A stretch of DNA of 64,000 nucleotides from Haliea sp040221975 (GCA_040221975.1 JAVJWR010000036.1:340179-404178), one strand, 5' to 3'; shown: positions 1 to 8,921, numbered from the stretch's first letter. Numbers and translations: made by a program. Notes: generated from the sequence alone by a model not told the origin.

Positions 1-890
1 AACGCCTGCGACTCATTGGCCAGCTGGTGTCCTGCCCCGTGAACCAGCTCAATCCGCAGCCCCGGAAACAGCTTGCCATAGCGCGGCAGGTTGTAGCGCC
101 AGTCCACCGTGGTGTCGGCGTCGCCCTGGACCAGCAGTGCCGGACCCACGCCGAGAGCCTGCAGCGGCAGCTCAGCCAGCCAGCGGCGCAGGGCACCGAC
201 CCAGCTGACATGGATGCGATGGGACTGCAGCGGGTCGTTGCGAACGAACGCGAGGAAGTCGCGATCGGAAGAATTGTCGGCAAAACCCCGTGGTACGGTG
301 TCGGCAAACCGGTGCACCAGGGCGTGGGCGGTGCGCACTTTCCACCAGCCGGCGGGCCGCAGCAGGGGGGCGAGCAGCACGGTGCCGCTGAAAGGCCAGG
401 GGGGATGGTGGCGGGCAAACTCGACCAGGGCGCTGCCGCCGGTGCTCTGCGCCATGGCCTGCCAGGGCAGGCGCGGCAATTCCACGGCAGCGAGTACATC
501 GCGAATGGCGTCGCCGTACACGCGGAAATCGCCAATGGCGACTGGAGTTCCGGTGGACAGGCCGTGACCCGGCAGGTCGAAGGCAACCACGTTGCAGCCC
601 CGCGCCAGGGCGTGGCCGATGAGGTGCCGGTAGAGGCCGACATGGTCCAGGTAGCCGTGTACCAGCAGCAGGTTGTGGCGAGCGTCCGCCTGCTGCCAGC
701 AGTGCACGGCGAGCCGGTAGTCACCGCTGCTGATGGAACCCACCTCATGGCTCACGCCCGGCTGTTGTCGGGCGAAGTCGATGGCGTAGAACTCGAGGTA
801 CTCTGCCAGCCCCGCTACCGGGCGGTCCTCGCGGAGTGGCGGCAGTGCGCCGCGCAGGGCTTCGAGGCTTTGGCGGTCGGGGTGCGCCAC
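1..890 (-). CDS. alpha/beta hydrolase, lysophospholipase/S33-like (3' end outside window)
   Basis: Reading the minus strand from a GTG at 890 gives about 296 residues with no stop before the window edge, so the C-terminus is missing or nearly reached. Visible family features are the oxyanion strand LLVHGYLDH, the nucleophile region AQSTGG (GxSxG-like, with A for the first G), the acid region QGDADTTVDW and the histidine region VHGAGHQLANE. This is the order of a serine hydrolase of the monoglyceride lipase/S33 type. The substrate cannot be told. The gene starts 13 nt after the fba stop and is probably the last gene of the tkt-epd-pgk-fba transcript. The start is uncertain: the Shine-Dalgarno is weak, and GTG is the only sensible start in frame after the fba stop. 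Confidence 0.75.
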   Translation of the reverse strand, partial: MAHPDRQSLEALRGALPPLREDRPVAGLAEYLEFYAIDFARQQPGVSHEVGSISSGDYRLAVHCWQQADARHNLLLVHGYLDHVGLYRHLIGHALARGCNVVAFDLPGHGLSTGTPVAIGDFRVYGDAIRDVLAAVELPRLPWQAMAQSTGGSALVEFARHHPPWPFSGTVLLAPLLRPAGWWKVRTAHALVHRFADTVPRGFADNSSDRDFLAFVRNDPLQSHRIHVSWVGALRRWLAELPLQALGVGPALLVQGDADTTVDWRYNLPRYGKLFPGLRIELVHGAGHQLANESQA

Positions 891-903
891 GCAAACCGGG
901 GCG

Positions 904-1968
904 CTAGTTGACCTTCGGATCCAGCTCGCCGGCGTCGTAGGCTTCCTGCATGGCAATCAGCGAGCGAACCTTGATCTTGTCTGCGTTGCCGGCAGTGCCA
1001 AAGGCCTCGTAACGGGCAATGCAGATGTCCCTCATCGCCACCGTGGTCGCGGTAAGGAACTTGCGCGGATCAAACTCGGCCGGGTGCTGGGCCAGAAAAC
1101 GGCGCACCGCGCCGGTGGATGCCAGCCGCAGGTCGGTGTCGATGTTGATCTTGCGCACCCCGTGGCGGATACCTTCCTGGATCTGCTCTACCGGGACCCC
1201 GTAGGTTTCCGGTATGTCACCACCGAACTCGTTGATGATGGCGAGCCACTCTTGGGGCACGGACGAAGACCCGTGCATCACCAGGTGCGTGTCGGGAATG
1301 CGGGTATTGATCTCCTTGATCCGGTCGATGGCGAGGATATCGCCGGTCGGCGGACGACTGAACTTGTACGCGCCGTGACTGGTGCCGCAGGCAATGGCCA
1401 GGGCATCGACCCCGGTGGCCTTGACAAAGGCAGCGGCCTCTTCCGGATCGGTCAGCAGTTGGTCGTGGCTGAGGGTGCCCGCCGCGCCGACACCGTCTTC
1501 CTCACCGGCCTGCCCGGTTTCCAGGGAACCCAGGCAACCCAGTTCGCCTTCAACTGAAACGCCACAGGCATGCGCCATTTCCACCACCTGGCGGGTAACG
1601 CCGACGTTGTAGTCGTAATCCATGGGCGTCTTGCCGTCCACACCCAGGGAGCCGTCCATCATCACCGAGCTGAAGCCCAGCTGGATGGAGCGCTGACACA
1701 CCGCCGGCGAGACCCCGTGATCCTGGTGCATGACTACCGGAATGTGCGGGAACTCCTCGATCGCAGCCTGGATCAGGTAGCGCAGGAAGGGTGCACCGGC
1801 GTATTTGCGGGCGCCGGCACTGGCCTGCATGATCACCGGGGAATTGGTGGCATCGGCCGCCTCCATGATGGCCCGGGTCTGTTCCAGGTTGTTGACGTTA
1901 AAGGCGGGCACGCCGTAGCCGTGTTCGGCGGCGTGGTCCAGCAACTGACGCATACTGATAAGAGCCAT
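904..1968 (-). CDS. fba: class II fructose-bisphosphate aldolase
   Basis: Zn-dependent aldolase that interconverts fructose-1,6-bisphosphate with DHAP and glyceraldehyde-3-phosphate in glycolysis and gluconeogenesis. The 354-residue product has the class II signatures: a metal and substrate site around VVMHQDHGVS, the stretch VEGELGCLGSLETG and the C-terminal HGVRKINIDTDLR. Its length and the insert after ETGQAGEEDG resemble the 'Calvin cycle subtype' of class IIA aldolases. It lies 39 nt downstream of pgk on the same strand, as the last glycolytic gene of a tkt-epd-pgk-fba operon like epd-pgk-fbaA of E. coli. No terminator is visible between it and the hydrolase that follows. Confidence 0.96.
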   Translation of the reverse strand: MALISMRQLLDHAAEHGYGVPAFNVNNLEQTRAIMEAADATNSPVIMQASAGARKYAGAPFLRYLIQAAIEEFPHIPVVMHQDHGVSPAVCQRSIQLGFSSVMMDGSLGVDGKTPMDYDYNVGVTRQVVEMAHACGVSVEGELGCLGSLETGQAGEEDGVGAAGTLSHDQLLTDPEEAAAFVKATGVDALAIACGTSHGAYKFSRPPTGDILAIDRIKEINTRIPDTHLVMHGSSSVPQEWLAIINEFGGDIPETYGVPVEQIQEGIRHGVRKINIDTDLRLASTGAVRRFLAQHPAEFDPRKFLTATTVAMRDICIARYEAFGTAGNADKIKVRSLIAMQEAYDAGELDPKVN

Positions 1969-2007
1969 GGAAAAATCCTCGATGGGTTGCTGGCGGAGGC
2001 GCTGCCC

Positions 2008-3168
2008 TCAGGCATCCTCTCCGCGTTGTTGGAGAATGGCGACCGCGGGCAGGGTCTTGCCTTCCACATATTCCAGGAAGGCGCCGCCGCCGGTCGAGAT
2101 ATAGGACACCCTGTCGGCAATACCGTACTTGTCGATCGCCGCCAGGGTGTCGCCACCACCTGCCAGCGAGAAGGCGGGACTGTCGGCAATCGCCCGGGCC
2201 AGGGCCTCGGTACCGCCACCGAACTGGTCGAATTCGAACACACCGACCGGGCCGTTCCAGAGAATGGTGCCGGCGGTGGCGAGCACTTCGGCAATGGCGG
2301 CGGCGGCCTGGGGGCCGATATCCAGGATCATGTCGTCCTCGGCTACCGCGTCCGCAGGCTTGGTTTCCGCCACGGCGCTGGCGGACACCTCCTTGCCGGT
2401 GACCACATCCACGGGTACGGGAATACTGGTTTTGGCCATCAGTGCCGTGGCCGCCGGAATCAGGTCGTGCTCACACAGGGACTTGCCCACCGGCTTGCCG
2501 CTGGCAGCCAGGAAGGTGTTGGCGATGCCGCCGCCGACCACCAGCTGGTCGACCTTGTCCGCCAGGGTCTCCAGCACGGTCAGCTTGGTGGAGACCTTGG
2601 AGCCGCCGACAATCGCCACCAGCGGCCGCGCCGGCTGCGCCAGGGCCTTTTCCAGCGCGGTGAGTTCCGCAGCCAGCAGCGGACCGGCACAGGCGATGGG
2701 CGCAAAGCGGGCCACCCCGTGGGTAGACGCCTGGGCCCGGTGGGCGGTGCCGAAGGCATCCATGACAAAAATATCGCAGAGCGCCGCATAGGCCCGGGCG
2801 AGGGTCTCGTCGTCCTTTTTCTCGCCCGGGTTGAAGCGCACGTTTTCCAGCAGCGCGACCTCACCATCGGCGAGGTCGACGCCCTCTCGCCATTCGGCCA
2901 GCAGGGTCACCGGCTGGCCCAGCAGCTCCGCCAGATGCGTGGCGACCGGCGCCAGGGAAAATTCCTCCGCAAACACGCCCTCCTCCGGCCGCCCCAGATG
3001 CGACATCAGCAGCACCCTGGCGCCCGCCGCGACTGCCTGGCGGATGGTCGGCAGGGCGGCGCGAATGCGCGCGTCGCTGCTCACCACGCCATCCTGCAGC
3101 GGCACGTTGAGGTCCTCGCGGATCAATACCCGCTTGCCGGCGAGGTCCAGATCGTTCATCAATATCAT
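2008..3168 (-). CDS. pgk: phosphoglycerate kinase
   Basis: Transfers phosphate between 1,3-bisphosphoglycerate and ADP in cytosolic glycolysis/gluconeogenesis. The 386-residue protein has the usual bacterial length. It starts with the conserved substrate segment KRVLIREDLNVPL, carries MSHLGRPEEG in the N-domain, the hinge/nucleotide motif IVGGSKVSTKL, and ends with the nucleotide-binding GGGDTLAAIDKYG and STGGGAFLEYVEGK. It is the third gene of the tkt-epd-pgk-fba cluster, 27 nt after epd and 39 nt before fba. Confidence 0.97.
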   Translation of the reverse strand: MILMNDLDLAGKRVLIREDLNVPLQDGVVSSDARIRAALPTIRQAVAAGARVLLMSHLGRPEEGVFAEEFSLAPVATHLAELLGQPVTLLAEWREGVDLADGEVALLENVRFNPGEKKDDETLARAYAALCDIFVMDAFGTAHRAQASTHGVARFAPIACAGPLLAAELTALEKALAQPARPLVAIVGGSKVSTKLTVLETLADKVDQLVVGGGIANTFLAASGKPVGKSLCEHDLIPAATALMAKTSIPVPVDVVTGKEVSASAVAETKPADAVAEDDMILDIGPQAAAAIAEVLATAGTILWNGPVGVFEFDQFGGGTEALARAIADSPAFSLAGGGDTLAAIDKYGIADRVSYISTGGGAFLEYVEGKTLPAVAILQQRGEDA

Positions 3169-3195
3169 CGGTGCTCTCCTGCGCTGTTGTCCAGC

Positions 3196-4206
3196 CTACA
3201 GACTGCCCCACCAGGCAGCCACGTCCAGCATGCGGTTGGCATAGGCCCATTCATTGTCAAACCAGGTGAGCACTTTGACCAGCTGCTCGCCACTGACCCG
3301 GGTCTGACTGGCATCGACGATACTTGAGCGCGGGTCGTGGTTGAAGTCACAGGATGCCAGTGGTTCGATGGTAAAGCCAAGTACACCGTGATAGCCGGCC
3401 ACAGAGGCCTGGCGCAGGATGCGGTTCACCGCCTGCTCGCTGGTGGGCTGGCTAACCTGGACGGTGAGGTCCATGGCGGAGACGTTCAGGGTCGGGACCC
3501 GCAGGGCCTGCGCGGTAAAGCGGCCTCGGAGGGCCGGCAGGATGCGCTCGATGCCCTTGGCCAGGGCAGTATCCACCGGGATGATGGACTGTGCGGCGGC
3601 CCGGGTCTTGCGCAAATCCGTGTGGTGATAGGCGTCGAGCACCGGCTGGTCGTTCATGGCCGAGTGAATGGTGGTAATGGTGCCGCTGATGATACCGAGA
3701 GATGCGTCCAGGGCGTGAATCACCGGCACGATGCCATTGGTGGTGCAGGAAGCGGCCGAGACGATCTGGTGCTCTGCGCGCAGGGTGTCGTGGTTGATGC
3801 CGTAGACCACCGTGGCATCCACGTCGCCCTGGGCCGGCTGCGAGAACAGCACTTTGCTGGCGCCGCCGCGCAGGTGCAGCTCGGCAGTGGCGCGGTCGCT
3901 GAAGGCGCCGGTGCACTCCAGCACCATATCGACGCCGAGGTCGGCCCAGGGCAGCTTTGCTACCTCGGGCTGGCTCAGCAGGACAATGCGGTCAGCTGCC
4001 ACCCGCAGTTCCCCGACATCCCCCTCCAGCGGCAGGCCGAAGCGCCCGTGGGTGCTGTCATAGCGGGTCAGGTGCAGGACCGTACGGGCGTCGGCCAATT
4101 CGTTGATGGCGACAATCTGCAGCCGGTCCCGCAATGGGCCCTCGTACAGGGCGCGCAGGATACTGCGCCCGATGCGGCCATAACCGTTGATGGCGAGGCG
4201 CAGCAC
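3196..4206 (-). CDS. epd: D-erythrose-4-phosphate dehydrogenase (GapA-like family)
   Basis: A 336-residue GAPDH-fold dehydrogenase with an N-terminal NAD-binding INGYGRIGRSILRALYEG and the catalytic cysteine in SAASCTTNGI. I prefer epd to gap for three reasons. The N-terminal segment is INELADARTVLHLTRYDSTHG. The C-terminal half has EPLASCDFNHDPRSSIVD, typical of erythrose-4-phosphate dehydrogenases. The gene also sits in the order epd-pgk-fba. Epd oxidises erythrose-4-phosphate to 4-phosphoerythronate, the first step towards pyridoxal phosphate. Erythrose-4-phosphate is a transketolase substrate, which fits the tkt gene ending 4 nt upstream. The start codon is GTG. A dual-function GAPDH is possible. 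Confidence 0.85.
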   Translation of the reverse strand: MLRLAINGYGRIGRSILRALYEGPLRDRLQIVAINELADARTVLHLTRYDSTHGRFGLPLEGDVGELRVAADRIVLLSQPEVAKLPWADLGVDMVLECTGAFSDRATAELHLRGGASKVLFSQPAQGDVDATVVYGINHDTLRAEHQIVSAASCTTNGIVPVIHALDASLGIISGTITTIHSAMNDQPVLDAYHHTDLRKTRAAAQSIIPVDTALAKGIERILPALRGRFTAQALRVPTLNVSAMDLTVQVSQPTSEQAVNRILRQASVAGYHGVLGFTIEPLASCDFNHDPRSSIVDASQTRVSGEQLVKVLTWFDNEWAYANRMLDVAAWWGSL

Positions 4207-4210
4207 GGCC

Positions 4211-6214
4211 CTATTCCTCGAGCAGGATCTCTTCAGCCACCGCCACTACATTGTCGACGGTGAAGCCGAAGTGCGACATCAGGTCCGCCGCGGGCGCGGA
4301 CTCGCCGAAGGTCGTCATGCCCACCACCCGGCCGTCGAGGCCGACAAACTTGTACCAGAAATCGGTGTGCCCGGCTTCCACCGCGACCCGGGCCAGCACG
4401 TCACTGGGCAGGACCTGTTCACGGTATTCTGCATCCTGCTCCATGAACAGCTCGGCACAGGGCATGGAGACCACCCGCACCTGCCGCCCCGCAGCGGCCA
4501 GGCTTGCCGCGGCGTCCACCGCCAGCTGCACTTCCGAGCCGGTGGCAATGAATATCAGCTCCGGATGCTGGTTACAGTCCACCAGGGTGTAGGCGCCGCG
4601 GGCGATCGCGACCACCTGCTCCGGCTCCCGGGGCTGGTGGGCGAGGTTCTGGCGCGAGAATACCAGCGCGGTCGGGCCCTTGCTGCGCTCCAGGGCCGCT
4701 TTCCAGGACACCGCGGATTCCACCGTGTCACAGGGGCGCCAGGTATGCAGGTTGGGCGTCGTGCGCAGGGAGGTCAGCTGCTCCACCGGCTGGTGGGTGG
4801 GGCCATCTTCACCCAGACCAATGGAATCGTGGGTGTAGACCAGGATAGAGCGCAATTTCATCAGCGCCGCCATGCGCACGGCGTTGCGCGCGTACTCCAT
4901 GAAGATCAGGAAGGTCGCGCCGTAGGGCACGAAGCCACCGTGCAGGGCGATACCGTTCATGATGGCGGTCATGCCGAACTCACGTACGCCGTAGTAAACG
5001 TAATTGCCGTTGGCGTCGGCAGCGCTGACTCCCCTGGCGTCGTCCCACAGGGTCAGGTTGGAACCGGCCAGGTCAGCGGAGCCGCCCAGCAGTTCCGGCA
5101 GCAGGGGCCCGAGGGCATTGAGGCAGTTCTGGGAGGCCTTGCGGGAGGCAATGGTCTGGCCGTCGGCCTGGCACTGTTCCACCCAGGCCTGGGCCTGCGC
5201 CGAAAAATCCTCCGGCAGATCACCGGCCAGGCGACGCCGCAGCTCGGCGGCCAGGCCCGGATGGGCGCTGGCATAGGCCGCCATCGCATCTTCCCATTGT
5301 TGCTCGCGGGTGGCACCGGCAGGACGCGCATCCCAGCCGCCGTAGATGTCTTCCGGGATCTCGAAGGGCGCGTGCTGCCAGCCCAGGGCCTCGCGGGCAG
5401 CGGCAATCTCCTCGGCGCCGAGAGGCGCACCGTGACAGGACTCGGAGCCCTGCTTGTTCGGAGCCCCCTTGCCGATGATGGTTTTGCAGCAAATCAGGGT
5501 CGGCTTGCTGCCCTCGGCCCGGGCGGTCTCGATCGCCTGGCGGATTTCAACCGGATCGTGACCATCCACGCTGGAAATGACCTGCCAGCCATAGGCGCGG
5601 AAGCGGGCGGGGGTATCATCGGTGAACCAGCCCTCCACCTCGCCATCAATGGATATGCCGTTGTCGTCGTAGAACGCAATCAACTTGCCCAGGCCCAGGG
5701 TGCCCGCCAGCGAACTGACCTCGTGGGAAATCCCTTCCATCAGGCAACCGTCGCCGGCGAAAACGTAGGTGTAGTGGTCAATGACCTCGTGACCCGGGCG
5801 ATTGAACTGGGCTGCCAGCACCCGCTCCGCCAGCGCCATGCCGACGGCGTTGGCCAGACCCTGGCCCAGCGGGCCGGTGGTGGTCTCGACGCCGGGCGCG
5901 TAACCGTATTCCGGATGACCGGCAGTCAGGCTGTGCAACTGGCGAAAATTCTGCAGTTCCTGCATCGGCAGGCCGTAGCCGCTCAGGTGCAGCAGCGAGT
6001 AGATCAACATGGAGCCGTGACCATTGGAGAGCACGAAGCGGTCGCGATTGGCCCAGTGCGGGTTGGCCGGGTTGTGCTGCAGGAAATCGTTCCACAGTAC
6101 TTCGGCGATATCGGCCATGCCCATGGGGGCACCGGGGTGACCGCTGTTGGCCCGCTGCACGGCATCCATACTGAGGGCGCGGATCGCATTGGCAAGATCA
6201 TTACGGGCTGGCAT
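4211..6214 (-). CDS. tkt: transketolase
   Basis: Thiamine-diphosphate enzyme of the non-oxidative pentose phosphate pathway that moves two-carbon units between sugar phosphates. The product is 667 residues from the chosen ATG. A Met four codons upstream (6226) also opens the frame. However, MPARNDLANAIRALSMDAVQ aligns directly with the start of known transketolases, and a GGAG lies 6 nt before it. Visible family features are the N-terminal SGHPGAPMGMADIAEVLW, the ThDP/metal motif GDGCLMEGISHE, YDDNGISIDGEVEGW and the pyrimidine-domain DSIGLGEDGPTHQP. It is the first gene of the minus-strand sugar-phosphate operon and is transcribed away from the 46 bp palindrome at 6336-6381. Confidence 0.96.
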   Translation of the reverse strand: MPARNDLANAIRALSMDAVQRANSGHPGAPMGMADIAEVLWNDFLQHNPANPHWANRDRFVLSNGHGSMLIYSLLHLSGYGLPMQELQNFRQLHSLTAGHPEYGYAPGVETTTGPLGQGLANAVGMALAERVLAAQFNRPGHEVIDHYTYVFAGDGCLMEGISHEVSSLAGTLGLGKLIAFYDDNGISIDGEVEGWFTDDTPARFRAYGWQVISSVDGHDPVEIRQAIETARAEGSKPTLICCKTIIGKGAPNKQGSESCHGAPLGAEEIAAAREALGWQHAPFEIPEDIYGGWDARPAGATREQQWEDAMAAYASAHPGLAAELRRRLAGDLPEDFSAQAQAWVEQCQADGQTIASRKASQNCLNALGPLLPELLGGSADLAGSNLTLWDDARGVSAADANGNYVYYGVREFGMTAIMNGIALHGGFVPYGATFLIFMEYARNAVRMAALMKLRSILVYTHDSIGLGEDGPTHQPVEQLTSLRTTPNLHTWRPCDTVESAVSWKAALERSKGPTALVFSRQNLAHQPREPEQVVAIARGAYTLVDCNQHPELIFIATGSEVQLAVDAAASLAAAGRQVRVVSMPCAELFMEQDAEYREQVLPSDVLARVAVEAGHTDFWYKFVGLDGRVVGMTTFGESAPAADLMSHFGFTVDNVVAVAEEILLEE

Positions 6215-6335
6215 CGGCAACTCCATGGCGGTAGACGTTCGAGGACTTTGGAAAAAGGGGCGCCATTTTCGCGTAAGCAGGCGCTAACGGCAAACAAATC
6301 ACCAAACATTTACCATCTGCCGAAGCCCGGCCGAC

Positions 6336-6381
6336 GGCCTTGCCATCTATATCAAAATATTTTGATATAGATGGCAAGGCC
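6336..6381. promoter_or_regulatory. perfect 46 bp palindrome between tkt and the ArsR-type regulator (candidate operator)
   Basis: The whole 46 nt reads the same on both strands, centred at 6358/6359. The core is ATATCAAAATATTTTGATAT and the arms begin GGCCTTGCCATCT. It lies 17 nt before the ATG of the ArsR/methyltransferase gene and about 120 nt upstream of tkt on the other strand. ArsR-family repressors bind dyad-symmetric AT-rich sites, so autoregulation of the regulator-metK pair, and perhaps tkt, is the simplest reading. A TTGCCA (6340-6345) falls at a fitting distance from a poor -10 at 6363 on both strands, so the site may overlap two promoters. A hairpin in the leader RNA is the alternative. 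The palindrome is directly seen; the function is inferred. Confidence 0.75.
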
Positions 6382-6398
6382 TGCTAGACTTCCGCCCC

Positions 6399-7421
6399 AT
6401 GTTAGCTGCCACCAGCCCACAACCCGCAGCCGGGGACTGCCTGGACTCGCGCATTGATGCGCTCGCAAGCCTGTGCAAGGCCAGCGCGGACCCTCTGCGC
6501 CTGCAGATCCTGCGGGTGCTGCGCAAGGACTCGTTCGGGGTCTCGGAACTGTGCACCCTGCTCGACATGCGCCAGCCCGCGCTCAGCCATCACCTGAAAG
6601 TGCTCGCCGGGGCCGGACTGGTCGCCACCCGCCGGGAGGGCAACTCCATTTTTTACCGGCGCAGCGAGCTGGGGCAGCAGCCGGGCCTGGATGCGGTGCA
6701 GCAACAGATCCTAGACACCCTGGATGAGCTGCCCCTGTCCGGGAATCTGGCACGGCACCTGGCCGAAGTGCAGGCACAGCGGGAGGCAAACTCGCGGCAC
6801 TTTTTCCGCGACAATGCCCACAAGTTCCGCCAGCAGCAGGACCTCATTGCCAGCTACGAACAGTATGCCGACACCGTGGCCCAGATCCTGCACGATGCCC
6901 CCCTGGCGCGCCTGGACACCGTCCTCGAAGTCGGCCCCGGCGATGGCAGCTTTCTCGCTGAACTCAGTCCCCGGTTCCGGCGGGTCGTGGCCCTGGACAA
7001 TGCTGCATCGATGCTGGAACGCGCCAGGGCGACCGCCAACTCGGCAGGGCTGGGCAATATCGAATTCGTCCACGGCGATACCCGCCACGCCAGCCTCAGC
7101 GGGTTGCAGGCCGACTGCGTAGTGATCAACATGGTCCTGCATCACACCCCCAGCCCGCAGCAGATCCTGCGCGATGTGGCCGGTTGCCTGGCGCCGGGCG
7201 GCGTCGTGCTGGTCACCGACCTGTGCCGGCACGATCAGGCCTGGGCGCGGGAGAACTGCGGCGACCTCTGGCTGGGCTTCGCCCCGGAAGAGCTTGCCGG
7301 CTGGGCGCACGAAGCGGGCCTCGCAGACATTGCCAGCGTTTACCTGGCACAGCGCAACGGTTTTCAAATCCAGGTGCGCCTTTTCGGCCACCCAAATACA
7401 GCAACAAGGAACGCGGTATGA
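6399..7421 (+). CDS. ArsR-family regulator fused to a SAM-dependent methyltransferase domain (SahR-like)
   Basis: The 340-residue protein has two parts. Residues about 20-90 form an ArsR/SmtB winged helix (SADPLRLQILRVLRK, DMRQPALSHHLKVL, then a wing with TRREGNSIFYRR). I see no obvious metal-binding cysteine pair. Residues about 165-330 form a class I methyltransferase domain with SAM motif LEVGPGDGSFLAEL near 176 and VALDNAASMLERAR. Genes of this architecture next to metK are known in pseudomonads. ArsR-type SahR regulators that sense S-adenosylhomocysteine are known for the SAM cycle, so a SAM/SAH-sensing repressor is the best inference. The stop overlaps the metK start (ATGA), implying one transcript. 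A perfect palindrome precedes the gene. True methyltransferase activity remains possible. Confidence 0.85.
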   Translation: MLAATSPQPAAGDCLDSRIDALASLCKASADPLRLQILRVLRKDSFGVSELCTLLDMRQPALSHHLKVLAGAGLVATRREGNSIFYRRSELGQQPGLDAVQQQILDTLDELPLSGNLARHLAEVQAQREANSRHFFRDNAHKFRQQQDLIASYEQYADTVAQILHDAPLARLDTVLEVGPGDGSFLAELSPRFRRVVALDNAASMLERARATANSAGLGNIEFVHGDTRHASLSGLQADCVVINMVLHHTPSPQQILRDVAGCLAPGGVVLVTDLCRHDQAWARENCGDLWLGFAPEELAGWAHEAGLADIASVYLAQRNGFQIQVRLFGHPNTATRNAV

Positions 7422-8572
7422 GCGAGTACGCCATTTTCACTTCTGAATCGGTCTCCGAGGGGCACCCGGACAAAATGGCCGACCAGATTTCCGATGCCAT
7501 CCTGGACCAGATCCTGAAAGATGACCGGGATGCCCGCGTCGCCGTGGAGACCCTGGTAAAAACCGGCATGGTCGTGATCGCCGGCGAGGTGACCACCAAC
7601 ACCTACGTCGATCTTGAGGACGTAGTGCGCAATGTGGTGCTGGACATAGGCTACAACAGCTCCAGAGTAGGCTTCGATGGCGCCTCCTGCGCCGTGCTCA
7701 ACGCCATTGGCAAGCAGAGCCCCGATATTGCCCGGGGTGTGGACGAAAGTGCCGAAAAGGAACAGGGCGCCGGCGACCAGGGCCTCATGTTCGGCTACGC
7801 CACCAATGAAACCGACACCCTGATGCCCGCGCCCATCTACTACGCCCACCGCCTGGTCGAGCGGCAGGCCGAGCTGCGCAAGCACGGCACCCTGCCCTGG
7901 CTGCGGCCCGACGCCAAGAGCCAGGTCACCCTGCGCTACGAACATGGCGTACCGGTCGGGGTCGATGCGGTCGTGCTTTCCACCCAGCACGATGAAAACA
8001 TCAGCCAGGCCGATATCCACCTGGCAGTGATGGACCTGATCATCAAGGAAGTCCTGCCCGAAGCCTGGCTGGGACCGGACACCCGCTACCATATCAACCC
8101 CACCGGCCAGTTCATCATCGGCGGCCCCGTGGGCGACTGCGGCCTCACCGGACGCAAGATCATCGTCGACACCTACGGCGGCATGGCCCGCCACGGCGGC
8201 GGCGCCTTCTCCGGCAAGGACCCGTCCAAGGTCGACCGCTCCGCCGCCTACGCCGGCCGCTACGTGGCCAAGAACATTGTCGCCGCCGGTCTCGCCGACC
8301 GCTGCGAGATCCAGGTCTCCTACGCCATCGGCGTCGCCGAGCCCACCTCGATCTCGATCAACACCTTCGGCACCGGCAAGCTGTCCGATGCCACTATCGT
8401 CAAGCTGGTGCGGGAGCATTTTGACCTGCGGCCCAAGGGTATCGTCGAGATGCTGGATCTGAAGCGGCCCATCTACCGTAAAACTGCGGCGTACGGGCAT
8501 TTCGGGCGCGAAGATCCCGATTTTACCTGGGAGAAGACGGACAAGGCGGAGGTATTGCGGGCAGCGATGTGA
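7418..8572 (+). CDS. metK: S-adenosylmethionine synthetase
   Basis: Makes SAM from methionine and ATP. The 384-residue product starts at ATG 7418 (MSEYAIFTSESVSEGHPDK) and has the family's ATP motif GAGDQGLMFGYA and the glycine-rich loop GGAFSGKDPSKVDRSAAY. The frame stays open upstream to 7184, but that part is a shadow of the preceding methyltransferase domain. The first four bases overlap the regulator's stop, so the two are translationally coupled. The gene lies in a SAM-cycle block with ahcY and metF. Confidence 0.98.
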   Translation: MSEYAIFTSESVSEGHPDKMADQISDAILDQILKDDRDARVAVETLVKTGMVVIAGEVTTNTYVDLEDVVRNVVLDIGYNSSRVGFDGASCAVLNAIGKQSPDIARGVDESAEKEQGAGDQGLMFGYATNETDTLMPAPIYYAHRLVERQAELRKHGTLPWLRPDAKSQVTLRYEHGVPVGVDAVVLSTQHDENISQADIHLAVMDLIIKEVLPEAWLGPDTRYHINPTGQFIIGGPVGDCGLTGRKIIVDTYGGMARHGGGAFSGKDPSKVDRSAAYAGRYVAKNIVAAGLADRCEIQVSYAIGVAEPTSISINTFGTGKLSDATIVKLVREHFDLRPKGIVEMLDLKRPIYRKTAAYGHFGREDPDFTWEKTDKAEVLRAAM

Positions 8573-8611
8573 CGCGGGCTGGTTTGGTGGGCTGTGGTAC
8601 TCCGTAGCATC

Positions 8612-8725
8612 GGCTCGGCATGGTGTTGGGGGATTTCGGGACACGCCGTGAACCCATCCATGGGGGCTTGGAGGAAACATCCATGTTTCCTACAGTCCCG
8701 AAATCCCCCAACACCACACCGAGCC
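8612..8725. repeat. 114 bp hairpin element with two nested hairpins (MITE/REP-like)
   Basis: The outer arms 8612-8641 and 8696-8725 are 30 nt each and complementary except for two positions. Inside are two smaller hairpins with near-identical loops: CCCAT/ATGGG at 8653-8664 and AGGAAACA/TGTTTCCT around TCCA at 8672-8691. Both centre on the string ATCCAT. This modular form (ACGCCGTGAA followed by 'CATCCATG' hairpins) resembles dispersed intergenic hairpin repeats I recall from several marine gammaproteobacteria. Only one copy is in the window, so mobility is inferred. Confidence 0.7.
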
Positions 8726-8921
8726 TGACTTGGGTGCCGCGCCAAACTTTGGGTCAACCACCGGGCAGGCAGCGTTACATGCCTCTGTGCCACGACGGCG
8801 GGCAGCGAAGCGTCCCCCGCCGCCCGCCAGACGGTCAGAAGCAGCGCGGCACTCCGCGACCCGCCGGCAGCGCAGCGTCCCGGCGTCCCGGCGACCAGGC
8901 CGAGGAGCTGGTGCCAACGAA

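Noticed and set aside
3196..4206. Calling this gene gap (glycolytic GAPDH)
   Set aside because: Internal motifs and the epd-pgk-fba order favour erythrose-4-phosphate dehydrogenase. Dual activity is not excluded.
4187..6370. Long plus-strand open frame of about 727 codons
   Set aside because: Antisense to tkt. Repetitive Gly/Arg/His composition without family motifs; a product of high GC content.
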